The notes below the pieces were generated by a model. That model was not told the origin of the DNA. It worked only from the letters and a program-made list of their open reading frames with translations, and did not search any database. Positions 1 through 7,342 of a stretch of 21,261 bases of DNA are shown one piece after another. The stretch lies in the NCBI GenBank assembly GCA_964423545.1, contig CAYRFV010000071.1, positions 1 through 21,261 of the forward strand, written 5' to 3'. Positions within the stretch are counted from its first letter, which is position 1; every line of letters starts with the position of its first letter. Position numbers and translations under genes: made by a program. The stretch is from JALOOE01 sp964423545 (GTDB taxonomy: Bacteria > Chloroflexota > Anaerolineae > CG2-30-64-16).

Positions 1-1880
1 CGCCCCGTCTTCTTGATCGAAGCGACGATCGTGTCGATGTCGAGCGGTTTGAGCGTGCGCAGGTCGATCACCTCGGCCTCGATCCCCTCCTTGGCCAGGA
101 TCTCTGCGGCCTCCAGCGCGCGCAGCACCATGCGGGAGTAGGTGACCAGGGTGATGTCTTTGCCCGGCCGCTTGATATCCGCGACGCCGAGCGGGATAAT
201 GTAATCTTCCTCTGGAACCGGCCCCTTCTGTCCGTAGAGCATCTTGTGCTCGATGAACATGACGGGGTTGTCGTCTCGGATGGCTGCCTTGAGCAGGCCC
301 TTCGCATCGTAGGGGGTCGAGGGCATGACGACGTAGATGCCGGGGAAGTGCGTCCACAGCGCCTCCAGGCTTTGGCTGTGGTGGGCAGCGATGGCCCGGC
401 CAGCCCCGCCCTCAGTGCGGATCACCATCGGAACGCTGGTTTTGCCGCCGAACATGTAACGGTTTTTGGCGCCCTGGTTGGCGATCTGGTCCATGGCCAG
501 GGGAGTGAAGTCGACGTACATGATCTCGGCGATGGGGCGCATGCCTGCCATGGCCGCGCCGACAGCCGCGCCGCCGATGGTCGCCTCGGAGATCGGGGTG
601 TCGAGCACGCGCCAGTCTCCGAATTCCTTCGACAGGCCGCGCGTGGCGCCGTATGCGCCGCCGTAGAGGCCGACGTCTTCGCCCATAATGAAGACCTTCG
701 GATCGGCCTGCATCTCCTCGCGTGCGGCTTCGATCAGCGCCTGCGCATAGGAGAGCTGGCGCATGTCCGGGCTGTTGCGCACGCGCTCACGCAGCTTGCG
801 CTCGGCCTCGATATCCGCTGCCGTGGTCTTTGACGGCGCGAACACGTCGGTGAGCGCCTCGACCGGGTCTGGAGCAGGCGATCCGTTGGCGAACGCCATC
901 GCCGCAGCGAGCTTCGCCTGCACGTCCTGCTCGACCGTCGCGAACTGCTCGTCCGTCAGCCAGTTGACCATCTCCATGTCTTGTTTCATGCGGCCGATCG
1001 GGTCAGCGTCTTTCCACTCCCTTTCCTCCTCGCGGGTGCGATACGCCCGGTTGTCGGAGTGGGAATGGCCATAGTAACGGTAGGTCTTGGCCTCGATCAA
1101 CGTCGGGCCTTCCCCGCGACGGGCGCGGGCGGCGGCACGCGCCACTGCCTCACGCACGACGAGCGGGTCCATGCCGTCGACCACTTCGCCCGGGATGCCG
1201 TAGGCGCAGGCGCGCTCCGCGATATCGGGCAGCTTGGTGACGTGGTTCCACGGCACGGACATGCCGTACATGTTGTTCTCGGCCACGAAGATGACCGGCA
1301 GATTGAACGCGCTCGCCATGTTCAGGCTTTCGTGGAAGGTGCCTTCGTTCGCCGCGCCATCCCCGAAGAAGCAGACGACGACCCGGTCCGCGCCCATCAG
1401 CTTCTGCGCCAGCGCCGCGCCCACGGCTACCGGCAGGTTGCCGCCCACGATCCCCGTAGCGCCCAGGTTGCCGTGCGCGACATCGGCGATATGCATCGAA
1501 CCGCCTTTGCCCTTGCAGTAGCCCCCCGATTTTCCCATCACCTCGGCCATCATCTTGTTGTAGTGGTCCTGCTTGGCTTCGGGCGTCTTCGCGGCCTTAT
1601 CGCCGTGGGCGTGGGCATGACCATGCCCGCGGTGGGTGCTGGTGATGTAGTCGTCATCGCGCAGCGCCGCCACGGCGCCCACTGCCACTGCTTCCTGTCC
1701 GGCGTACAGATGCGATGCGCCCTTCAGCACGCCCTTGGTCAGCAGTCCGGAAATGTTATCCTCGATCGCGCGAATCTCCATGACCTGGCGCAAGTAGGTA
1801 AGCAGGTCCTCGCGCGAAAGCTGTTGTTCCTCGATCAGAGCCGAAACCTGCTCGGCGGTCAACGGTTTGAGAGGTGGCAT
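1..1880 (-). CDS. Fused alpha/beta E1 component of a thiamine-diphosphate 2-oxoacid (pyruvate/acetoin-type) dehydrogenase, C-terminus cut by window edge
   Basis: The reading frame stays open from the ATG at 1880-1878 to the left edge, giving 626 visible codons. Residues about 15-330 form an E1-alpha domain with the ThDP/Mg motif GDG at 173-175 ending in NN at 202-203. A linker follows. An E1-beta domain begins near residue 375 (MRQLSYAQAL, then VFIMGEDVGLYGG) and runs to the edge, so roughly the last 70-100 residues are missing. I re-translated the linker codon by codon from + strand position 660 to about 990 and found no stop, so alpha and beta are one polypeptide, whereas most bacterial E1 enzymes of this type use two genes. 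Family knowledge: such E1s decarboxylate a 2-oxoacid or acetoin and pass the acyl group to an E2 lipoyl protein. No E2 or E3 is in the window; they may lie beyond the edge. A good ribosome site, AAAGGAG, precedes the start. The gene lies 37 bp after the DeoR gene and is probably co-transcribed with it. Confidence 0.9.
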   Translation of the reverse strand, partial: MPPLKPLTAEQVSALIEEQQLSREDLLTYLRQVMEIRAIEDNISGLLTKGVLKGASHLYAGQEAVAVGAVAALRDDDYITSTHRGHGHAHAHGDKAAKTPEAKQDHYNKMMAEVMGKSGGYCKGKGGSMHIADVAHGNLGATGIVGGNLPVAVGAALAQKLMGADRVVVCFFGDGAANEGTFHESLNMASAFNLPVIFVAENNMYGMSVPWNHVTKLPDIAERACAYGIPGEVVDGMDPLVVREAVARAAARARRGEGPTLIEAKTYRYYGHSHSDNRAYRTREEEREWKDADPIGRMKQDMEMVNWLTDEQFATVEQDVQAKLAAAMAFANGSPAPDPVEALTDVFAPSKTTAADIEAERKLRERVRNSPDMRQLSYAQALIEAAREEMQADPKVFIMGEDVGLYGGAYGATRGLSKEFGDWRVLDTPISEATIGGAAVGAAMAGMRPIAEIMYVDFTPLAMDQIANQGAKNRYMFGGKTSVPMVIRTEGGAGRAIAAHHSQSLEALWTHFPGIYVVMPSTPYDAKGLLKAAIRDDNPVMFIEHKMLYGQKGPVPEEDYIIPLGVADIKRPGKDITLVTYSRMVLRALEAAEILAKEGIEAEVIDLRTLKPLDIDTIVASIKKTG

Positions 1881-1917
1881 GGCTGAATGGCTCCTTTGAA
1901 GCAGAATGACAAGGCTG

Positions 1918-2700
1918 TTACACGAGAACGACATCGCCGCCGGCGCTGCGTGTCTGCGCGACCAGTTCGGCAGGCGCATGCGTGTCGGTGATGATTTGGC
2001 TGACCTGTCGCAGCTCGGCGAAAGATGCCAGGCCGACGCGGCCCCACTTGGTGGCGTCGAACACGGCGATCACCTCGCGGCACATCGCAATCACGGGACG
2101 CTTGACTTCGGCCTCCGCCAGGCTCACGTCGGTCAGACCTTCCGCCAGGCTGAAGCCGTGGGCGCCGAAAAACCCCTTGCGGATGTTGAACCGGCGCAGC
2201 CCGTGTAAGCCGTCGCCGCCCACCAGCGAGGCCGTCTCTCGGCGCAGCGTCCCGCCGATCAAGACGACCATCACGCCATGAGCGTCGATCAGTTCCTGGG
2301 CAATCGTCAGACCGTTCGTAATCACGGTCACATCACGACCGTTCTTCAGGTTCTGCGCAATCGCCAGTGCGGTGCTGCTGCTGTCGAGGAAGATCGCATC
2401 GCCGTCCGCAACCATGGCCGCAGCGGCCGCGCCGATGCGACCCTTTTCGATCACCTGTTGCTGCCGTCGCGTGGCCAACGAAAGCTCATAGGGGCCGCGG
2501 CTGGCCGAAATGGCGCCGCCATGGGTGCGAACTACCAGGTTGCGCTCGGAAAGGGCCTGGAGGTCGGCGCGAATCGTGACTTCCGACACGCCGAACTGCT
2601 GGCTCAGATCGGTCACCGACGCCCGACCTGCCCGGTTGATCCGATCCAGGATCTCCTGGCGGCGTTCTTCAAGGAAGAGGTCTCGGATGGCGTCGGGCAT
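1918..2700 (-). CDS. DeoR/GlpR-family transcriptional repressor
   Basis: This 260-residue protein has the full DeoR-family layout. An N-terminal winged helix-turn-helix covers about residues 12-62 (SVTDLSQQFGVSEVTIRADL, then VVRTHGGA). The DeoRC sugar-phosphate sensor domain covers about 80-240, with GDAIFLDSSSTAL, VIGGTLRR-like and FDATKWGRVG segments. Family members bind repeated operators and are usually released by a phosphorylated sugar intermediate. The start at 2700 gives a normal family length, although only a weak ribosome site precedes it. A near-consensus promoter (2757-2785) and two TTACGA half-sites lie directly upstream, so autoregulation is likely. Its position, divergent from the arabinose-type operon and in front of the E1 gene, makes it the probable local regulator. 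The effector is not visible; a pentulose or ketose phosphate is inferred from context. Confidence 0.93.
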   Translation of the reverse strand: MPDAIRDLFLEERRQEILDRINRAGRASVTDLSQQFGVSEVTIRADLQALSERNLVVRTHGGAISASRGPYELSLATRRQQQVIEKGRIGAAAAAMVADGDAIFLDSSSTALAIAQNLKNGRDVTVITNGLTIAQELIDAHGVMVVLIGGTLRRETASLVGGDGLHGLRRFNIRKGFFGAHGFSLAEGLTDVSLAEAEVKRPVIAMCREVIAVFDATKWGRVGLASFAELRQVSQIITDTHAPAELVAQTRSAGGDVVLV

Positions 2701-2720
2701 GGTTGTGGGTCAGCAGTCGG

Positions 2721-2750
2721 ATTACGAATTTATGCATAATACTTACGATT
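2721..2750. promoter_or_regulatory. Candidate DeoR operator: two TTACGA half-sites
   Basis: ATTACGAATT (2721-2730) and AATACTTACGATT (2738-2750) place two TTACG cores in the same orientation, 21 bp apart, about two helical turns. They cover the predicted start of the deoR transcript. The 13-bp word AATACTTACGATT occurs again, identically, at 8951-8963 in front of the RhaD operon. Direct repeats of this kind are typical of DeoR-family operators. Binding by the adjacent DeoR protein is inferred. Confidence 0.65.
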
Positions 2751-2756
2751 AGTTTC

Positions 2757-2785
2757 ATTCTACTACGAGGCGAAGGTGATGTCAA
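2757..2785 (-). promoter_or_regulatory. Sigma-70-type promoter for the deoR-E1 unit
   Basis: On the minus strand, TTGACA at 2785-2780 is followed by a 17-bp spacer and TAGAAT at 2762-2757. This is a full -35 match and a 5/6 -10 match. Transcription should start near 2750, inside the TTACGATT element, about 50 bp before the DeoR start codon. Confidence 0.8.
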
Positions 2786-2821
2786 GATTGAGACACGGCT
2801 TTCGCGCCCGGCATCTCCCGT

Positions 2822-2850
2822 TTGCTCAAGCGCCCTACGCGACGTATAAT
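2822..2850 (+). promoter_or_regulatory. Probable promoter of the URO-D/isomerase/araB/araD operon
   Basis: A perfect -10 box, TATAAT at 2845-2850, lies 17 bp after a weak -35, TTGCTC at 2822-2827 (3/6 match). Transcription should start near 2857, about 65 bp before the chosen start of the first gene. The weak -35 suggests dependence on an activator or modest basal strength. The TTACGA elements lie about 75-105 bp upstream of this start. Confidence 0.6.
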
Positions 2851-2921
2851 CCCAATCACCACTTGTCGAGGTGGACCGTGTTCCATCGTATGTCCTCGTT
2901 CATCCGTCAAAGGCTCAATCT

Positions 2922-3935
2922 ATGACTCAACGCGACGTCATCCGCGCCGTGCTCGACGGCAGACAGCCGCCCTATGTGCCGTGGTCGTGCGGGTTCACGT
3001 TGGAAGCCGCCGAGAAACTTCGGGCGCACTACGGCGACGTCGATCTCGATGACGCCCTCGACAACCACTTCCTCGGTCTGGGCAACGGCATTGGTTTCTT
3101 CAACGACCTGCCTGATGCTCGCGTGCAGGATGTGTTCGGCGTGGTCTGGGATCGCAGCGTGGACAAGGACATCGGCCAGGTGGAAGGTTGTGTGCTGCCC
3201 GAGCCGACGCTGCGGGACTATGCCTTCCCCGACCCGCTCGACCGCCGCTTCTTCTCCGACATCCCCGAACGGATCGCCCGCCACGGCGACCGGTTTCGGG
3301 TCTTCTCGATCGGTTTCTCCCTCTACGAGCGCGCGTGGACGCTGCGCGGCATGGAGAACTTGATGATCGATTTCCACGACCATCCCGCTTTCGTGGATGA
3401 GCTGCTCAACACCATTGCTGACTACAACATCGCCCAGACGCGTGAAGCGCTCAAATACGATATCGATGCGGTGCATTTCGGTGACGACTGGGGCCAGCAG
3501 CGCGGCCTTCAGATGGGTCCCAAACTCTGGCGGCGCTTCATCTATCCACCACTGCAGCGCATGTACCGCGTCGTGCGCGACGCCGGCAAGTTTGTGTCGA
3601 TCCACTCGTGCGGTGATGTCGACGAGCTGTTCGACGAACTGATCGGCATCGGGTTGAACCTGTTCAACCCCTTCCAGCCCGAAGTGATGGACGTGTACAG
3701 CCTGGTGAAGCGCTACCGCGGCCGGCTGGCGTTCCATGGCGGCCTCTCTACCCAACGGACCCTGCCGTACGGCACACCGGATGCGGTGCGGGCTGAGACG
3801 CGCCGTCTGCTGGAGCTGGGCCGCGCCGGCGGTTACGTGTTCGCGCCCGCGCACGCGGTCGAGGGAGATGTGTCGCTGGAGAATATGTTGGCTTTCATCG
3901 AGGTGCTTCAGAGTCAGCCGGGCTACAAGCGCTAG
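2922..3935 (+). CDS. Uroporphyrinogen-decarboxylase (URO-D) superfamily protein, sugar-operon type
   Basis: This 337-residue protein has the URO-D/MtaA TIM-barrel character. It begins MTQRDVIRAVLDGRQPPYVPW and carries HSCGD at 228-232, followed by FNPFQPEVMD and FHGGLSTQRTLPYGT. The His228-x-Cys230 pair matches the zinc-binding H-x-C of corrinoid methyltransferases such as MtaA/MtbA. The late cysteine ligand of those enzymes is not seen; the corresponding stretch reads FAPAHAVEG, with His311. A GTG at 2871 would add 17 residues, but the ATG at 2922 has an AAAGG sequence at a suitable distance and gives a normal N-terminus. It is first in the sugar operon and no corrinoid protein is nearby, so haem synthesis is unlikely. 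Its substrate is unknown. Members of this superfamily do appear in carbohydrate clusters, but their role there is not established as far as I know. Confidence 0.85.
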   Translation: MTQRDVIRAVLDGRQPPYVPWSCGFTLEAAEKLRAHYGDVDLDDALDNHFLGLGNGIGFFNDLPDARVQDVFGVVWDRSVDKDIGQVEGCVLPEPTLRDYAFPDPLDRRFFSDIPERIARHGDRFRVFSIGFSLYERAWTLRGMENLMIDFHDHPAFVDELLNTIADYNIAQTREALKYDIDAVHFGDDWGQQRGLQMGPKLWRRFIYPPLQRMYRVVRDAGKFVSIHSCGDVDELFDELIGIGLNLFNPFQPEVMDVYSLVKRYRGRLAFHGGLSTQRTLPYGTPDAVRAETRRLLELGRAGGYVFAPAHAVEGDVSLENMLAFIEVLQSQPGYKR

Positions 3936-3966
3936 AAGCCAACCGTCTTGCACGGCGCCGGGGAAG

Positions 3967-3997
3967 ACGGAGACGTTCGAAGAACCGAAGGCTCCGT
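3967..3997 (+). promoter_or_regulatory. Possible stem-loop between the URO-D-like and isomerase genes
   Basis: ACGGAG (3967-3972) pairs with CTCCGT (3992-3997), and an inner TTCG (3976-3979) pairs with CGAA (3986-3989) around a 6-nt loop. It is followed by TTCC, not a U-run. It could be a transcript-processing or weak attenuation element in the 123-bp gap. No function is shown by the sequence. Confidence 0.25.
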
Positions 3998-4058
3998 TTC
4001 CGCTCTTTGCGTCCTCGTAGCGAGGCTTTCTTGTGGATACCAATCAGGAGCGAATACT

Positions 4059-5489
4059 ATGAAGCAGGTCACACTCGGACTCATCGTCGGCAACCGGGGC
4101 TTCTTCCCGGCGCATCTGTGTGAGGCTGGTCGCGAGGCCGTCTTGAAGGTGCTCAAGGCTGAGAGCATCAACGTGGTGGCCTTGGGGCCGGATGACACCA
4201 CCTACGGCAGCGTGGAGAGCGTGAACGACGCCGAGAAGTGCGCCGCGCTCTTCAAGAGACATGCCGCAGAGATCGATGGCATCCTGGTCACGCTGCCCAA
4301 TTTCGGCGACGAGCGGGCCGTGGCAAATGCCATCCGCTGGAGCGGGCTGGATGCCCCGGTGCTGATTCACGCTTTTCCCGATGACATGAACAAGATGACG
4401 GTCGCCGACCGTCGCGACTCCTTCTGCGGCAAGATGTCGGTGTGCAATAACCTGCGCCAATACGGCATTAAGTACTCTCTGACCAGCCAACACACCGTGG
4501 CGCCTGACAGCCCGGCGTTCCTGTCTGACCTGCGGCAGTTCGTGGGCGCGTGCCGGACGGTGCGCGGTCTGAAGGGTGCGCGCGTCGGACTGATCGGCGC
4601 GCGGCCCGCGAATTTCATCACCGTGCGCTTCAGCGAAAAGCTTTTCGAGCGCGCCGGCATCTCGGTTGAGACCATCGACCTCTCGGAGATTTTCGGGAAA
4701 GCGCAGAAGCTGTCCGACCATGACGCCAAAGTCAAGGCTAAGGTCGAGCAGATCCGTGCGTATGTGCCGGTGAGGGACACGCCTGTGGAGGCGTTGGTCA
4801 AGATGGCGCAGCTCGGCGTAGTGATCGACGACTGGATGGCGGCCAACAAGCTCTCGGCCAGTGCGATCCAATGCTGGACCGCGATGGAGGAGTTCTATGG
4901 CGTCGTTCCATGCACCATCATGAGCATGATGAGCAACAATCTGACGCCGTCGGCCTGCGAAACCGATATCGCCGGTGTGATCGGTATGTACGCCATGGCG
5001 CTCGCCTCCGGCAAGCCCAGCGCGCTGGTGGACTGGAACAACAACTTCGGTGACGACCCCGACAAGTGCGTGGTCTTCCACTGCTCCAACCTGCCCAAGG
5101 ATGTGTTCTCCCCTGCACCGATCAAGCCGGACGACATCATGGTGATGGACTATCAGGCGATCATCGCCGGCACGGTGGGGAAGGAGAACACCTTCGGCAC
5201 GGTAGTTGGCCGCGTCAGGGCCGAGCCGTTCACCTACTGCCGCGTGTCGACCGACGACTACTCCGGTCGCATCCTGGCCTACCTGGGTGAGGGCGAGCTG
5301 ACCAACGATTCGCTCGATACCTTTGGCGGCTTCGGCGTGGCGCGCATTCCCAATCTCCAGGTCCTGCTGCACCACATCTGCGAGAACGGCTACGAACACC
5401 ATACCGCCATCAACCTGTCCCAGGTGGCCGGCGCAGTGGGTGAGGCGTTCGGAAAGTACATGGGGTGGGGCGTCTACCACCACAAGTAG
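4059..5489 (+). CDS. L-fucose/L-arabinose isomerase-family ketol-isomerase
   Basis: This 476-residue protein belongs to the FucI/AraA fold superfamily, which interconverts aldoses and ketoses using Mn2+. Visible candidates for metal and catalytic residues are Glu301 in ACETDIAG, Asp325 in ALVDWNNN and the His447/His448 pair in HHTAIN near the C-terminus. This matches the Glu/Asp/His triad known from FucI. It is shorter than E. coli FucI (about 590 residues) and resembles the compact FucI-like isomerases. The ATG at 4059 follows AGGAG with 8-bp spacing; the frame is open further upstream to 3948, but that stretch does not look like protein. The downstream araB and araD suggest that it supplies L-ribulose from L-arabinose, yet its family would also allow L-fucose or D-arabinose. 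Substrate is therefore inferred from context only. Confidence 0.88.
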   Translation: MKQVTLGLIVGNRGFFPAHLCEAGREAVLKVLKAESINVVALGPDDTTYGSVESVNDAEKCAALFKRHAAEIDGILVTLPNFGDERAVANAIRWSGLDAPVLIHAFPDDMNKMTVADRRDSFCGKMSVCNNLRQYGIKYSLTSQHTVAPDSPAFLSDLRQFVGACRTVRGLKGARVGLIGARPANFITVRFSEKLFERAGISVETIDLSEIFGKAQKLSDHDAKVKAKVEQIRAYVPVRDTPVEALVKMAQLGVVIDDWMAANKLSASAIQCWTAMEEFYGVVPCTIMSMMSNNLTPSACETDIAGVIGMYAMALASGKPSALVDWNNNFGDDPDKCVVFHCSNLPKDVFSPAPIKPDDIMVMDYQAIIAGTVGKENTFGTVVGRVRAEPFTYCRVSTDDYSGRILAYLGEGELTNDSLDTFGGFGVARIPNLQVLLHHICENGYEHHTAINLSQVAGAVGEAFGKYMGWGVYHHK

Positions 5490-5585
5490 ACCAGGGATGA
5501 CCGGCGAATGGCCGTAGAGAACCCGGAAGGACGGCTTTCTTTCGGCGTTGGCCCTTCGTCGGTCGTCCGTCACGGAGGCTCAAAC

Positions 5586-7256
5586 ATGGCTAAGTACGCG
5601 ATCGGGATTGACTTCGGCACCGAGTCAGGGCGTGCGCTGTTGGTGGATGTCTCAGATGGGCGTGAGGTGGCCACCGCCGTTCATCCTTACACCAATGGTG
5701 TGATCGACGAGCGGCTGCCTGGCTCCGGCCTGCGCCTGCCGCCCGATTGGGCGTTGCAAGACCCAAACGACTACCTGGAGGTGTTTCACCATGCCGTGCC
5801 CGCTTTGCTTCGGGACAGCGGCGTCTCGCCCGATGATGTGATCGGCGTCGGCATTGATTTTACCGCCTGCACGATGATGCCGGTGAAAGCTAATGGCGCG
5901 CCGCTCTGCTTCCTGCCGGAGTGGCGCGACAATCCGCATGCCTGGGTGAAGCTGTGGAAACACCATGCCGCGCAGCCCGAGGCGGACAAGATCAACGCCA
6001 CCGCGCGCGCGATGGGCGAAAGCTGGCTCGACCGTTACGGTGGCAAAATCTCGTCCGAGTGGTTCTTCTCCAAGACGCTACAGATCCTGGACGAGGCGCC
6101 GGAGATCTATGAGGCCGCAGATCGGCTGATCGAGGCAGCCGATTGGGTGATCTGGCAACTGACCGGCCATGAGACGCGCAACTCGTGCACCGCGGGCTAC
6201 AAGGCCATGTGGTCGAAGCGGGAGGGATTTCCGGGCAACACCTATTTCGCGGCGCTCGATCCGCGGCTCGAAAACGTGGTGGACGACAAGATGTCGCGCG
6301 AGATCGCTCCGCTGGGAGGCAGAGCGGGCGGCCTCACCGCCGAAGCGGCGAAGTGGACCGGCCTGCGGCCGGGCACGGCGGTCGCCGTCGCCAATGTCGA
6401 TGCGCACGTCGCGGTCCCTGCCTCCACGGTCGTCGAGCCAGGCCGCATGGTGATCATCATGGGCACCTCCAACTGCCACATGGTGCTGGGCACGGAGGAG
6501 CGTGTCGTGCCCGGCATGTGCGGCTACGTCGAGGACGGCATCATTCCCGGGTTCTTCGGCTACGAGGCGGGACAGTCGTGCGTGGGCGATCACTTCGCTT
6601 GGTTCACCGAGAACTGCGTCCCGGCCGCCTACGAGCGGGAAGCCGAGAAGCGCGGGGTTGGCGTCCATGAGCTGCTGGAGGAGCGCGCCGCCAGGCTCAG
6701 GGCCGGAGAAAGCGGGCTGCTGGCGCTCGACTGGTGGAACGGCAACCGCAGCGTGCTGGTGGATGTCGACCTCACCGGCCTGCTGCTCGGCGCGACCCTG
6801 GCGACCAAGCCGGAGGAGATCTATCGGGCCTTGATCGAAGCCACGGCCTACGGCACGCGCATGATCATCGAGACCTTTGCCGCGAACGGCGTGCCGGTCC
6901 ACGAAATCGTCGCCACAGGGGGACTTCCCGATCGCAACAAGCTGCTGACGCAGATCTACGCCGATGTCACCGGCCGGCCGATTCATATCGCAGGGACGCA
7001 CCAGGGCGGCGCGCTTGGCTCCGCCATGCACGGCGCCGTGGCAGCCGGCGCGGCGGCGGGCGGTTACGATTCGATCGTCGAGGCCGCAGGACGGATGGCG
7101 CATCTGCGGGATGAGTCGTACGCGCCCGACCCGGCAGCGAAGGCCGTCTACGATCGGCTCTATGCCGAATACGTCACGCTGCACGACTACTACGGCCGCG
7201 GGGCAAATGATGTGATGAAGCGGCTGAAGGCGCTGAAGGTGGAGACGCGAGGCTGA
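5586..7256 (+). CDS. araB: L-ribulokinase
   Basis: This 556-residue FGGY-family kinase has the usual AraB length (about 560). The N-terminal ATPase lobe opens with AIGIDFGTESGRALLVD. The C-terminal half contains SGLLALDWWNGNRSVLVD, TGLLLGATLATKPEEIYRAL and ATGGLPDRNKLLTQIYADVT, all characteristic of AraB rather than xylulokinase or glycerol kinase. AraB phosphorylates L-ribulose at C5 with ATP, giving L-ribulose 5-phosphate. The ATG at 5586 is preceded by GGAGG at 5574-5578. The gene follows the isomerase after 96 bp and feeds the AraD-type epimerase two genes later. Apart from the isomerase type, this is a standard L-arabinose pathway order. Confidence 0.95.
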   Translation: MAKYAIGIDFGTESGRALLVDVSDGREVATAVHPYTNGVIDERLPGSGLRLPPDWALQDPNDYLEVFHHAVPALLRDSGVSPDDVIGVGIDFTACTMMPVKANGAPLCFLPEWRDNPHAWVKLWKHHAAQPEADKINATARAMGESWLDRYGGKISSEWFFSKTLQILDEAPEIYEAADRLIEAADWVIWQLTGHETRNSCTAGYKAMWSKREGFPGNTYFAALDPRLENVVDDKMSREIAPLGGRAGGLTAEAAKWTGLRPGTAVAVANVDAHVAVPASTVVEPGRMVIIMGTSNCHMVLGTEERVVPGMCGYVEDGIIPGFFGYEAGQSCVGDHFAWFTENCVPAAYEREAEKRGVGVHELLEERAARLRAGESGLLALDWWNGNRSVLVDVDLTGLLLGATLATKPEEIYRALIEATAYGTRMIIETFAANGVPVHEIVATGGLPDRNKLLTQIYADVTGRPIHIAGTHQGGALGSAMHGAVAAGAAAGGYDSIVEAAGRMAHLRDESYAPDPAAKAVYDRLYAEYVTLHDYYGRGANDVMKRLKALKVETRG

Positions 7257-7309
7257 CGCGAGGGCGGTGCGCGGGCCGGCAGAGGAGTGGGACGCAACGC
7301 ACCGAACGA

Positions 7310-7332
7310 TTGGCCGCCGGCTCGCCGGCCAA
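7310..7332 (+). promoter_or_regulatory. GC-rich hairpin abutting the ribosome site of the DapA-family gene
   Basis: TTGGCC (7310-7315) and GGCCAA (7327-7332) are perfect inverted repeats whose 3' arm ends within the AAAGGAGG ribosome site at 7331-7338. Folding could limit translation of the next gene. This is a structural observation only. Confidence 0.3.
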
Positions 7333-7342
7333 AGGAGGCGAT

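Noticed and set aside
246..1886. Long plus-strand frames (195 and 301 residues) over the E1 gene
   Set aside because: They are antisense to the fused E1 enzyme, whose minus-strand translation shows complete family motifs.
4013..4032. CCTCG-TAG-CGAGG hairpin followed by CTTTCTT, possible terminator
   Set aside because: The stem is only 5 bp and the tail is interrupted by C; it lies just before the isomerase ribosome site inside an operon.
2907..4043. 378-residue minus-strand frame over the URO-D-like gene
   Set aside because: It has no family features, while the plus strand encodes a clear URO-D-like protein; it is a high-GC shadow.
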